Shown here in pieces: positions 42,730 through 50,452 of a stretch of 64,000 bases of DNA; the first letter of the stretch is position 1; the number at the start of each line of letters is the position of its first letter. Origin of the DNA: Empedobacter falsenii (GTDB taxonomy: Bacteria; Bacteroidota; Bacteroidia; Flavobacteriales; Weeksellaceae). The DNA is taken from positions 2,730,001 through 2,794,000 of the forward strand of contig NZ_CP040908.1 in NCBI RefSeq assembly GCF_013488205.1. The letters are read 5' to 3'. A program made the position numbers and the translations under genes. Under the pieces are notes generated by a model. The model was not told the origin of the DNA. It made no database searches and saw only the letters and a program-made list of their open reading frames with translations.

Positions 42730-43241
42730 ACTCCAACTTTATTTTTAAATAAAATTTTATAAATAAAGACAAACACAAAAGTTATTCCCGAATTGATTAA
42801 TGCTTTTAGCATCAAAGGTCCAATTCCTGATGGTTTAAAATTCTCAAGAAGTAATAAAATAATATGATGTGCAAGAATTAGAATAATTAAATAAAATAAC
42901 CATTGCGCAAAACTAAACGAATTGAAAGAGAAAAATTCCATTTCGTAATCTTGTTTTCCTGCCAAAAGTTTGATAATTGGATTTCTAAGAAATGCGATAA
43001 GTGTTAATGCGAAAGCATGAATTCCACCTGTATATTCGAAAATATCAATCATTAATCCTAACATAAATGATAAGATTAATAAGGCATATTTATTTTGATA
43101 AGGCGGATAAAATAATACAAATACAATATAGATATATGGTTGATAGCTTCCTAAAAAGTTGATGTGATTGAACACAAAAACTTGTAGCAAAGCTAAAACG
43201 ATAATCTTGATAATATTGATTAAAAAATCTTTATTGAACAT
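42726..43241 (-). CDS. mreD: Rod shape-determining protein MreD
   Basis: A 171-residue integral membrane protein with about five helices (INIIKIIVLALLQVFVFNHI, KYALLILSFMLGLMIDIF, HAFALTLIAFL, LFYLIILILAHHIILLLLEN, LINSGITFVFVFIYKILF). MreD couples MreC and PBP2 to the MreB filament. It is recognised by its place between mreC (11-base overlap) and PBP2 (4-base overlap) and by the GLMIDIFEYTGGIHAFAL motif, which is typical of Bacteroidota MreD. Confidence 0.93.
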   Translation of the reverse strand: MFNKDFLINIIKIIVLALLQVFVFNHINFLGSYQPYIYIVFVLFYPPYQNKYALLILSFMLGLMIDIFEYTGGIHAFALTLIAFLRNPIIKLLAGKQDYEMEFFSFNSFSFAQWLFYLIILILAHHIILLLLENFKPSGIGPLMLKALINSGITFVFVFIYKILFKNKVGV

Positions 43242-44082
43242 TCTTTGGACTTGTTATTGTATCTGATTTTTCTACTTGTTGAATTTCAACTTTATTAAGG
43301 TTTGTAACCACATAAGCTTGTGCTAAATTGGCAAAATCTTGTTTCAATCTTACTTGAACTTTCATTTCTCCTGTTTCGTCAATTCCTTTGCTTACAACTT
43401 TACCTATAATAATTCCTTCTGGGAAAACTGGCGATTTACCATCTGTTTCGATGATATCACCTTTTTTCACTTCGATGTATTTCGGAATTTCATATAACTG
43501 GACAAAACGAGGATCTTTTCCATCCCATTTCACTGTCCCGAAATATTGATTTCCTTTGATACGCGCATTGATATTGATATCCTTGTTTAACAACGAAATT
43601 GCACGAGAATAATTTTTTCCTGCAAAAGTTACAATACCAATTACACCATTATTTGTAATAATTCCGTCACCTTTTTCTATTCCGTCATTTGTTCCTTTAT
43701 CAATCGTCAAAAGGTTTTGCGTTTTGATAATCGAGTTGTTTACAATCTCAGCAGGTACAAAAGAATACGTTTGATGATAACCTAAGGTATCCGATTTGTA
43801 AAACTTTTTAGTTTTCGCATCTTTAATCCCTAAATGCACCAATTGCTCACGCAAAAAGGCATTTTCGTCCATCAAATCTTTATTGGTACTCGGTAAATTA
43901 ATAAAGTTTGTCACCTTTGCAATTTTATCATCCACATAACCTGTAAACGAAGTGCTTGCAGAGGCAAGAATAGTTTCGTGATAAATATTTTTCTTAAAGA
44001 CAAGAAACAACGCAATTAACTCTAAAAAGACAAAAATTAATAGCATTCCATTTCTTCTAATGGCATTCAGAATATATTGCAT
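43231..44082 (-). CDS. mreC: Rod shape-determining protein MreC
   Basis: A 283-residue bitopic protein. Membrane anchor at about 14-32 (LLIFVFLELIALFLVFKK), a coiled-coil stretch with LMDENAFLREQLVHLG, then the beta-domain (AEIVNNSIIKTQNLLTIDKG, GVIGIVTFAGKNYSRAISLL, GDIIETDGKSPVFPEGIIIG). It scaffolds PBP2 and RodA in the periplasm. It starts 14 bases after mreB and overlaps mreD. Confidence 0.95.
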   Translation of the reverse strand: MQYILNAIRRNGMLLIFVFLELIALFLVFKKNIYHETILASASTSFTGYVDDKIAKVTNFINLPSTNKDLMDENAFLREQLVHLGIKDAKTKKFYKSDTLGYHQTYSFVPAEIVNNSIIKTQNLLTIDKGTNDGIEKGDGIITNNGVIGIVTFAGKNYSRAISLLNKDININARIKGNQYFGTVKWDGKDPRFVQLYEIPKYIEVKKGDIIETDGKSPVFPEGIIIGKVVSKGIDETGEMKVQVRLKQDFANLAQAYVVTNLNKVEIQQVEKSDTITSPKNVQ

Positions 44083-44096
44083 TGCTCTTTACTCTT

Positions 44097-45122
44097 CTAT
44101 TTCATTAAGAAAGTGAATTTATCAATATTTTTAAGTGCAATACCTGTTCCACGAACAACAGCACGTAAAGGATCATCAGCCAAGAAAACTGGTAAACCTG
44201 TTTTTTTAGAAATACGTTGATCTAAACCTCTCAACATAGCTCCACCACCAGCCATATAGATACCAGTGTTGTAGATATCAGCAGCTAATTCTGGAGGTGT
44301 TTGAGATAACGTTTCCATTACACCATCTTCGATGCGTAAAATTGATTTATCTAATGCACGTGCAATTTCGCGGTAGTTTACAGTAATTTCTTTTGGTTTT
44401 CCTGTAATCAAATCACGTCCTTGTACTGGCATATCATCTGGTGCATGCTCTAATTCTTCTACAGCAGCTCCAACTTCAATTTTAACACGCTCGGCAGTTC
44501 TTTCTCCGATATATAAATTATGATGGGTTCTTAAGTAATATGCAATATCATTTGTAAAAACATCACCTGCAATTTTCACAGATTTGTCACAAACAATACC
44601 ACCTAATGCAACAACAGCAATTTCAGTTGTACCACCACCTATATCAATAATCATGTTACCCTTAGGTTGAGTGATATCAATTCCAACTCCTATCGCAGCA
44701 GCCATTGGTTCGTAAATAAGACGAACATCTTTAGCATTAACACGTGCACAAGAATCTTTTACGGCACGTTTTTCAACTTCTGTAATTCCAGAAGGAATAC
44801 AAATCACCATTCGCAATGAAGGTGAAAATAATTTTCCTTGAATTCCAGGAATTTTCTTGATGAACTCTGTCAACATGAATTCTGAAGCTTCAAAATCTGC
44901 AATTACTCCGTCTTTCAAAGGACGAATTGTTTTTATATCATCATGCGTTTTACCTTGCATGTGTTTTGCTTGTTCTCCAACAGCAATAACTTTATTTGTT
45001 CTTCTATGTATAGCGACGATAGATGGACTATCTACTACAACTTTATTATTGTGGATAATTAAAGTGTTAGCAGTCCCCAAGTCAATCGCAATTTCTTGCG
45101 TGAAAAAATCAAATAATCCCAT
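44097..45122 (-). CDS. mreB: Rod shape-determining actin homologue MreB
   Basis: A 341-residue actin-like ATPase that guides wall growth on the inner membrane. The N-terminal helix-forming GLFDFFTQEIAIDLGTANTL contains the phosphate-1 motif DLGTANT. Other actin-fold motifs are IYEPMAAAIGVG, IIDIGGGTTEIAVVALGGIV and YMAGGGAMLRGLD. Length is standard. First gene of a five-gene operon mreB-mreC-mreD-mrdA-rodA with a TACTTTTG promoter element 37 bases upstream and an inverted repeat just above it. Confidence 0.98.
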   Translation of the reverse strand: MGLFDFFTQEIAIDLGTANTLIIHNNKVVVDSPSIVAIHRRTNKVIAVGEQAKHMQGKTHDDIKTIRPLKDGVIADFEASEFMLTEFIKKIPGIQGKLFSPSLRMVICIPSGITEVEKRAVKDSCARVNAKDVRLIYEPMAAAIGVGIDITQPKGNMIIDIGGGTTEIAVVALGGIVCDKSVKIAGDVFTNDIAYYLRTHHNLYIGERTAERVKIEVGAAVEELEHAPDDMPVQGRDLITGKPKEITVNYREIARALDKSILRIEDGVMETLSQTPPELAADIYNTGIYMAGGGAMLRGLDQRISKKTGLPVFLADDPLRAVVRGTGIALKNIDKFTFLMK

Positions 45123-45159
45123 CGTTGATTATGTCTCAGTATTATTAAAAATGAATGTA

Positions 45160-45167
45160 CAAAAGTA
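45160..45167 (-). promoter_or_regulatory. -7 promoter element for the mre operon
   Basis: Minus-strand TACTTTTG (plus CAAAAGTA) is an exact TAnnTTTG match, 37 bases before the mreB start, giving a leader of about 30 bases. Confidence 0.6.
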
Positions 45168-45173
45168 TAATAA

Positions 45174-45219
45174 ATTTAGATGATTATAAAAGAGATTTTA
45201 ATTTTTTAATCATCTAAAT
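45174..45219. repeat. 13-base inverted repeat upstream of the mreB promoter (possible operator)
   Basis: ATTTAGATGATTA (45174-45186) and TAATCATCTAAAT (45207-45219) are perfect reverse complements with a 20-base AT-rich spacer. The nearer arm starts 6 bases upstream of the -7 element, where the -33 contacts would be. It is separate from the sppA terminator at 45251-45283 and has no T run right after it on the minus strand, so it is more likely a protein-binding site than a terminator. Confidence 0.6.
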
Positions 45220-45250
45220 ATTTTTACTAAAATAGTAAGATTTTAACAAT

Positions 45251-45283
45251 AAAAAAGGGTTAAAAATATTTTAACCCTTTTTT
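45251..45283 (-). terminator. Terminator after sppA
   Basis: A 15-base perfect stem AAAAAAGGGTTAAAA / TTTTAACCCTTTTTT with an ATA loop. It lies 7 bases past the sppA stop on the minus strand. Confidence 0.88.
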
Positions 45284-45290
45284 ATGATTT

Positions 45291-47060
45291 TTATTGAATT
45301 TGAATATCGTAAGGTAGCCTAACTTGAACACCTTTTTGCTCATTCATCATCTTTATTTCTTTGTAAATTCGGATTCCGTCCGAACCTAATTCTTTTGCAA
45401 TTGCTGCCTCAGTATTTTTTCCTTGAAGATTATCCATAAATTCTTCAAAAGAATCTTTTCTTTTTGGATAATTTTCTGTTGAATATTTTTCAATTTTAGC
45501 CAATTTAGCGGCTTCTTTTATCGCTGTATCTAAACTTCCAAAATCATCTACTAGACCAATTTGTTTTGCACGAGTTCCAGACCAAACACGTCCTTCTCCT
45601 ATTTTATCAACTTGCTCGTATGTTAATTTTCTATTTGTTGCAACGTGATTTACGAATTTCCCATAAATCAATACGATTGATTTTTGCATCGTATTTTTTG
45701 CTGTTGGTGATAATGGTGTTGTCAAAGATTTTAACTGATCTGCATTTGCATTCGTTTTTACTTCATCAAAATCTAATCCGAAATTATTGAATAATTTTTG
45801 CGCATTTGGGATCATTCCGAAAACTCCAATCGAACCAGTAATTGTATTTGGTTGAGCATAAATTTTGTCAGAAGCTTGTGCAATGTAATATCCACCAGAT
45901 GCTGCAACATCACCAAAAGAAACTACGATTGGCATTTTTGTTTTCAATTGCATCAATTCATATAAAATTTCTTCTGATGCATTTGCGCTACCTCCAGGAG
46001 AATTTACACGTAAAACTAAAGCTTTGATTTTATCGTTTTGACTGATTTTGCGAATCGCATCCACATAAGTCTTCGATTGAATACCATCAAAACCATCCCC
46101 TTCAGTAATTGTTCCAGATGCATATAAGACTGCAATTTTATCTTTTTCAGATTTATCTGATAAGGTTTCAAAATAATCTTCTACTTTTATGGTATGTTTT
46201 TCAAGAACTTCAAAATCAGTTTTTGATTTTTCTTCTTTCAGACCAAGTTTTGTGAATAACATTTTTTGATATTCATTTTCTTGCGCCAATACATCATAAA
46301 TCTTATTTTCTTTTCCTGTTTCTGGGATGAAAGCATACAAACTATCTGTTACTGTAGTGAATTGTTCAGGAGAAATTTTACGCGATTTTGTAATCGAGTT
46401 TGAAACATTACCCCACACATCATTCAATAATTCTGACAATTGTAATCGATTCTCATCAGACATATTTGTTCTCATATAAGGCTCTACAGCACTCTTAAAT
46501 TGTCCGTGACGAATCACCTGAAAATCTACACCATATTTATCTCCTGCATTCTTGAAGAACATAATATTAGAACTTAAACCCTGTAATAAAGTTCCTCCCA
46601 AAGGATTTTGATAAATTTTATCAGACACACTACTTATATAATATGACAGCTGACTTCCTGAATTAGAATATGAATACACAAATTTTCCAGATTTCTTAAA
46701 ATCTTCTAGTGCATTACGAATTTCAGTCGCTTGCGTAGCTCCACCAGAAAATTTATCCAATTTCAGACTAATTCCTTTTATTTTATCATCATTCTTCGCT
46801 TCTTCAATTGAATGAATAATATCTTGTAAAAAAACATTTGGACTTTCTGACATATCAAAAATAGAAACCGAACGATCCATATCACTTTCCATAATTGGAT
46901 CTTCTAACGAAATTTCTAAAACAGAACCGTCTTTTACACTTTTTGTTGGAGCAGATAATGCTGAAACAAATATCAAAACGAAAAGCAGTATGACAAATAC
47001 ACTAATCGTTAATAGATTTCCTATGATTGTTGAGAATACTCTCCCGAAAAAGTTTTTCAT
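45291..47060 (-). CDS. sppA: Signal peptide peptidase SppA, 67K type
   Basis: A 589-residue membrane-bound Ser/Lys protease degrading leftover signal peptides. An N-terminal membrane helix (LLTISVFVILLFVLIFVSAL) is followed by two tandem S49 domains as in E. coli SppA. The general-base Lys lies in RHGQFKSAVEPYM in the first domain, and the nucleophile Ser in SFGDVAASGGYYIAQASDKI in the second, followed by TGSIGVFGMIPN. Length is close to E. coli SppA (618). Divergent from folK with 28 bases between starts. Ends at a strong terminator. Confidence 0.95.
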   Translation of the reverse strand: MKNFFGRVFSTIIGNLLTISVFVILLFVLIFVSALSAPTKSVKDGSVLEISLEDPIMESDMDRSVSIFDMSESPNVFLQDIIHSIEEAKNDDKIKGISLKLDKFSGGATQATEIRNALEDFKKSGKFVYSYSNSGSQLSYYISSVSDKIYQNPLGGTLLQGLSSNIMFFKNAGDKYGVDFQVIRHGQFKSAVEPYMRTNMSDENRLQLSELLNDVWGNVSNSITKSRKISPEQFTTVTDSLYAFIPETGKENKIYDVLAQENEYQKMLFTKLGLKEEKSKTDFEVLEKHTIKVEDYFETLSDKSEKDKIAVLYASGTITEGDGFDGIQSKTYVDAIRKISQNDKIKALVLRVNSPGGSANASEEILYELMQLKTKMPIVVSFGDVAASGGYYIAQASDKIYAQPNTITGSIGVFGMIPNAQKLFNNFGLDFDEVKTNANADQLKSLTTPLSPTAKNTMQKSIVLIYGKFVNHVATNRKLTYEQVDKIGEGRVWSGTRAKQIGLVDDFGSLDTAIKEAAKLAKIEKYSTENYPKRKDSFEEFMDNLQGKNTEAAIAKELGSDGIRIYKEIKMMNEQKGVQVRLPYDIQIQ

Positions 47061-47074
47061 TTTTAATTTATTAT

Positions 47075-47082
47075 TACTTTTG
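47075..47082 (+). promoter_or_regulatory. -7 promoter element for folK
   Basis: TACTTTTG is an exact TAnnTTTG match ending only 6 bases before the folK ATG at 47089, so transcription would begin at or very near the start codon. Confidence 0.5.
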
Positions 47083-47088
47083 CTCTAT

Positions 47089-47499
47089 ATGTCGCAAAAT
47101 ATAGTCATTTTGTTACTCGGTACAAACTTAGGTGACAAAAAAAATAATTTAGAAATCGCTAAAAACCTTATAAACAAAGAGGTAGGTGAAATAAAAAAAG
47201 AATCAAATATTCTTGAAAATAAAGCTGAAGGATTTACTACAGAGCATTTATTCTTAAATCAGAAAATAGAAATCAATACAAGTTATTCTCCATTTGAGGT
47301 TTTGAAAAAAATTAAAGATATCGAACAAAAAATGGGTAGAATCTATTCTAAACCAAAAGAAAATGAGAATTACGTTGACCGTTTAATAGATATTGATATA
47401 TTATTCTATAATAAACTTTTAATCAATTGTAATTATTTAAAAATTCCTCATCCTCAGAACTATTCTAGAGATTTTATCAAAAGTTTATATTTTTATTAA
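47089..47499 (+). CDS. folK: 2-amino-4-hydroxy-6-hydroxymethyldihydropteridine diphosphokinase (HPPK), short form
   Basis: A 136-residue enzyme transferring pyrophosphate from ATP to the pterin in folate synthesis. I start at ATG 47089 (MSQNIVILLLGTNLGDKKNN) because the longer reading runs back into the sppA gene. Family marks are LLGTNLGDKKNNL, IEQKMGR and DRLIDIDILFYNKL with the two metal-binding Asp residues, then KIPHPQNYSRDF. It stops soon after that motif, so roughly the last 20-25 residues of typical HPPK (about 160 residues) are missing. No other frame continues the homology. It may still be active, since the metal and ATP sites are kept. Confidence 0.88.
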   Translation: MSQNIVILLLGTNLGDKKNNLEIAKNLINKEVGEIKKESNILENKAEGFTTEHLFLNQKIEINTSYSPFEVLKKIKDIEQKMGRIYSKPKENENYVDRLIDIDILFYNKLLINCNYLKIPHPQNYSRDFIKSLYFY

Positions 47500-47519
47500 G
47501 ATATTAACTATTAATTCAT

Positions 47520-47527
47520 TAGTTTTG
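47520..47527 (+). promoter_or_regulatory. -7 promoter element for the OmpA-family gene
   Basis: TAGTTTTG is an exact TAnnTTTG match, 52 bases before the ATG at 47580. Confidence 0.5.
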
Positions 47528-47579
47528 TAAAATTATATTAAGATATGCTTTATATTAGTTATAAAAATAATTCTAACCT

Positions 47580-48977
47580 ATGAAAAAACTTTTATCTTTA
47601 TTAATCTTAGGTGCTGTGGCATGTGCTAGTGCACAGACCAAGTACGATGAAAAACCATTCAACAACAGTAAAAAAGAATTTAACGATTGGTCATTATCTG
47701 TTTTCGCTGGTACTAATGCTATGCAAAATTCTGATTTAGTATCATTTATGGGAGGATACTTTACTCCTGGATATGATTTACAATTTCAAGTCAATAAACA
47801 AATTTCTCATGCTTTCGGCTTAAGTTTACAATACCAATTGGGACAATCAAGGCAAAAAGGAACTATATACGACAATACCCCTTGGGGAAATGCTTATCAA
47901 GGAAAAGCGCATGGAAAAACAAAATATAATGGAATCTCTGTTTTAGCTGATATTAACGCATCTAATCTATTAAGAAGAGTAGATAATAGAACTGAATTTA
48001 AATGGGCTATGCATTTATATGGAGGTTTTGGTATATTAGGCTACAAAGCTTATAGACAACATTATTATGGATCAGGTAATGATTACGGTTTAGTTACTGA
48101 TCAAAAATTATCTGACAAATCAGTATACGCTCAAGTAGGAGCTGGTTTACGTTATAAATTAAGTGACAAATTAGATCTTGAATTACGTGGGATGTACGTA
48201 ATGTCTGGTGACGAAGAGTTTGATGGATCAGGAAAACCAGTAATTGGGTATTGGACAGCAGCAGATGTTGAAGAAGGTCGTGATGATAATATGATTACTC
48301 TTTCTTTGGGATTACATTATAAAATTGGTAAACATAAAGATGCATTACAATGGGTTTCTCCTATAGCATACAAAGCTCCTGTAGAACAAACTCCTTTCGA
48401 ATGCATTGACGAAGATCGTGATGGTGTTTGTGATCAATGGGATAAATGTCTTGGGACTCCAGAAGGAATTCGTGTCGATGGATCAGGATGTTCTTTAGAT
48501 TCTGACGGAGACGGTATTCCTGATAGTGAAGATAAATGTCCTACAATTCCTGGACCTCCAACAAATGGTGGTTGTCCTGAAAAAGTAATTAGAATTTCTG
48601 GTGAAGATGTTGCAACGACAATTAATGCATACTTAGAGGGTATCGAATTCGATTACAACTCTGATCGCATTAGAGAACAATCTTATGAAAAATTAAATCA
48701 TGCTTCTGAGGTACTATTAGCAAATCCAGATTTCAAATTCGTAGTGGAAGGTCATACAGATGCTGCTGGTGGTGTTGATTATAACCAAAAATTATCTGAA
48801 AGACGTGCTGCTTCTGTTGTTCGTTACTTAGCTAACAAAGGTGTTGACACAACTAAATTGTCGTCTGTAGGAAAAGGTAAATCTGATTTAAAATGGCCAG
48901 AATGTAATCCTGTTACAAACTGTCCTGCTTGGAAAAACTTAGAAAACAGACGTGTAATTTTCAAAGAAATTAAATAG
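47580..48977 (+). CDS. OmpA-family outer membrane protein with TSP3 repeats
   Basis: A 465-residue outer membrane protein. The signal peptide is MKKLLSLLILGAVACASAQ. An eight-strand-type barrel follows to about 255. The linker has calcium-binding type 3 thrombospondin repeats (CIDEDRDGVCDQWDKC, SDGDGIPDSEDKCP). The C-terminal OmpA domain (350-465) binds peptidoglycan, with GIEFDYNSDRIREQSYEKLN and the NX2LSX2RAX2V-type motif in YNQKLSERRAASVVRYL. It anchors the outer membrane to the wall. An extra CNPVTNCPAW segment near the end is typical of Flavobacteriia forms. Monocistronic. Confidence 0.95.
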   Translation: MKKLLSLLILGAVACASAQTKYDEKPFNNSKKEFNDWSLSVFAGTNAMQNSDLVSFMGGYFTPGYDLQFQVNKQISHAFGLSLQYQLGQSRQKGTIYDNTPWGNAYQGKAHGKTKYNGISVLADINASNLLRRVDNRTEFKWAMHLYGGFGILGYKAYRQHYYGSGNDYGLVTDQKLSDKSVYAQVGAGLRYKLSDKLDLELRGMYVMSGDEEFDGSGKPVIGYWTAADVEEGRDDNMITLSLGLHYKIGKHKDALQWVSPIAYKAPVEQTPFECIDEDRDGVCDQWDKCLGTPEGIRVDGSGCSLDSDGDGIPDSEDKCPTIPGPPTNGGCPEKVIRISGEDVATTINAYLEGIEFDYNSDRIREQSYEKLNHASEVLLANPDFKFVVEGHTDAAGGVDYNQKLSERRAASVVRYLANKGVDTTKLSSVGKGKSDLKWPECNPVTNCPAWKNLENRRVIFKEIK

Positions 48978-48996
48978 TCTAAAATTTAATCATACA

Positions 48997-49030
48997 AAAA
49001 AAGCTCAGTTAATATTAACTGAGCTTTTTT
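48997..49030. terminator. Perfect palindromic bidirectional terminator
   Basis: A 34-base perfect palindrome (AAAAAAGCTCAG to CTGAGCTTTTTT) in the gap between the convergent OmpA-family and nuclease genes. Confidence 0.9.
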
Positions 49031-49080
49031 ATTATTTTATATTTATATTTTCTTCTTTTAAAGAATATTAATCGAATTAA

Positions 49081-50448
49081 TTATTCAATAATAACGATTT
49101 GATTAGAATTAGAAGAAACTTTATACAAAAAGTATTTGAGCATATTTTTTATTTCTTCCGTTTCTTTAATCGGAATTAAGATATTATGAATCTTCTCTAG
49201 CGTTTTTATTTGATGATGATATTCGTAATAACCATATCCTTTAAATTCTCCATTCTCAACTAAATAAAATGATTTTTCAATTCCTTTTCGTCCTTTATCA
49301 ATAATCAAAAAAGTTTCGGAAGGATATTCAGTTGTTTTAATAAAACTTTGAATTCGCTCATTATAAACTTCTTTAGATTCCTCTTTCACACAAGCTCCAT
49401 TGCATTTATTTACTTTATATTGAAAACAAGATTCATCAGATTTAATTCCCGCATTTACTTGCTGACAAAGATTATAATCATGAACAATTTTCTCTAAAAC
49501 CTCTTTTGCACGTTCTTTAGTTTTAAATTTCAAAACAGGTTGTGTCTTTCTAACTTTCCCTATTTCTAATCTCGAATAACCACGTTTAGACTCCAAATAA
49601 TACAATCCAAAAGGATAAACTTTATTCTCAACCAACTTTACGTTATACATTGGTTGATTATTCAAAATCTCATTATTTTCTTTAATTGCTGCAAGAAAAC
49701 CACTTCCGGTTTCTTCGAATTTTATAGAACGAGTATAACGCTTAAGTTTATTTGCTTTTAGAGTTTTTGATGTAAAAATTTGATTAATAGATCGCGCAAT
49801 ATTATTGCTTCGACTAATATAAATAAGTTGTTTTCGACTATTATATAAATAATAAACCCCGATAGAATTAGGTAAACCTTCAAGAAGTTTCTGATATTTA
49901 GAATGTGCTTTTTTAGGTTGTTTCAAACCTGTTTTCTTCGTAATTATTTTCTCCGAATCTTTATCTAACAATAATTTGAATAAAGAAATTGTCGCTCTTG
50001 CATCTCCAGAAGCTCTATGTCTATCTGTGACTACAATTCCAAGCGATTCGCATAATTTCCCCAAAGAATATGAAGGTAATCCTGGAATTAATTTTTCGCT
50101 ATATTCGAACGTATCAATCCATTCTTTTTCGTAATTATATCCCAAACGATCGAATTCTTGTTTTAACATTCTATAATCAAACATTACATTATGTCCAACT
50201 AAAATACAATCGTCTGTAATCTCAACTATACGTTTTGCTACTTCGTGAAATTTAGGCGCTGTCAGCACCATCTTATCCGAAATATGCGTTAATCTTTGTA
50301 CATATTGGTCAATCTTTTTTTCAGGATTGACTAATGATATAAACTGATCGACAATTTCTTTTCCATCATATTTATACACTGCAATCTCTATGATTGACTC
50401 TTCCCCTACTTTTCCGCCAGTCGCTTCTATATCTAAAATCGCGTACAC
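49081..50448 (-). CDS. DEDDh exonuclease fused to a UvrC-type GIY-YIG nuclease
   Basis: A 455-residue two-domain nuclease. Residues 1-165 form a DnaQ-like 3'-5' exonuclease with ILDIEATGG (Asp and Glu), LVGHNVMFDYRML and HRASGDARAT (DEDDh set). Residues of about 195-275 form a GIY-YIG domain as GVYYLYNSRKQLIYISRSNN and KENNEILNNQPMYN. Then comes the cysteine cluster CFQYKVNKCNGACV like that of UvrC, and a helical end. Such DnaQ-UvrC fusions, related to E. coli Cho, are thought to act in DNA repair. Last of a six-gene unit starting with mutL, 4 bases after the HerA-like gene. Confidence 0.92.
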   Translation of the reverse strand: MYAILDIEATGGKVGEESIIEIAVYKYDGKEIVDQFISLVNPEKKIDQYVQRLTHISDKMVLTAPKFHEVAKRIVEITDDCILVGHNVMFDYRMLKQEFDRLGYNYEKEWIDTFEYSEKLIPGLPSYSLGKLCESLGIVVTDRHRASGDARATISLFKLLLDKDSEKIITKKTGLKQPKKAHSKYQKLLEGLPNSIGVYYLYNSRKQLIYISRSNNIARSINQIFTSKTLKANKLKRYTRSIKFEETGSGFLAAIKENNEILNNQPMYNVKLVENKVYPFGLYYLESKRGYSRLEIGKVRKTQPVLKFKTKERAKEVLEKIVHDYNLCQQVNAGIKSDESCFQYKVNKCNGACVKEESKEVYNERIQSFIKTTEYPSETFLIIDKGRKGIEKSFYLVENGEFKGYGYYEYHHQIKTLEKIHNILIPIKETEEIKNMLKYFLYKVSSNSNQIVIIE

Positions 50449-50452
50449 GTGC

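Noticed and set aside
46990-47088. Upstream start for folK
   Set aside because: It overlaps sppA on the opposite strand and precedes the promoter; ATG 47089 gives the usual HPPK N-terminus.
47500-47579. Frameshift at the end of folK
   Set aside because: The sequence after the stop is AT-rich spacer with the next promoter and no coding continuation.
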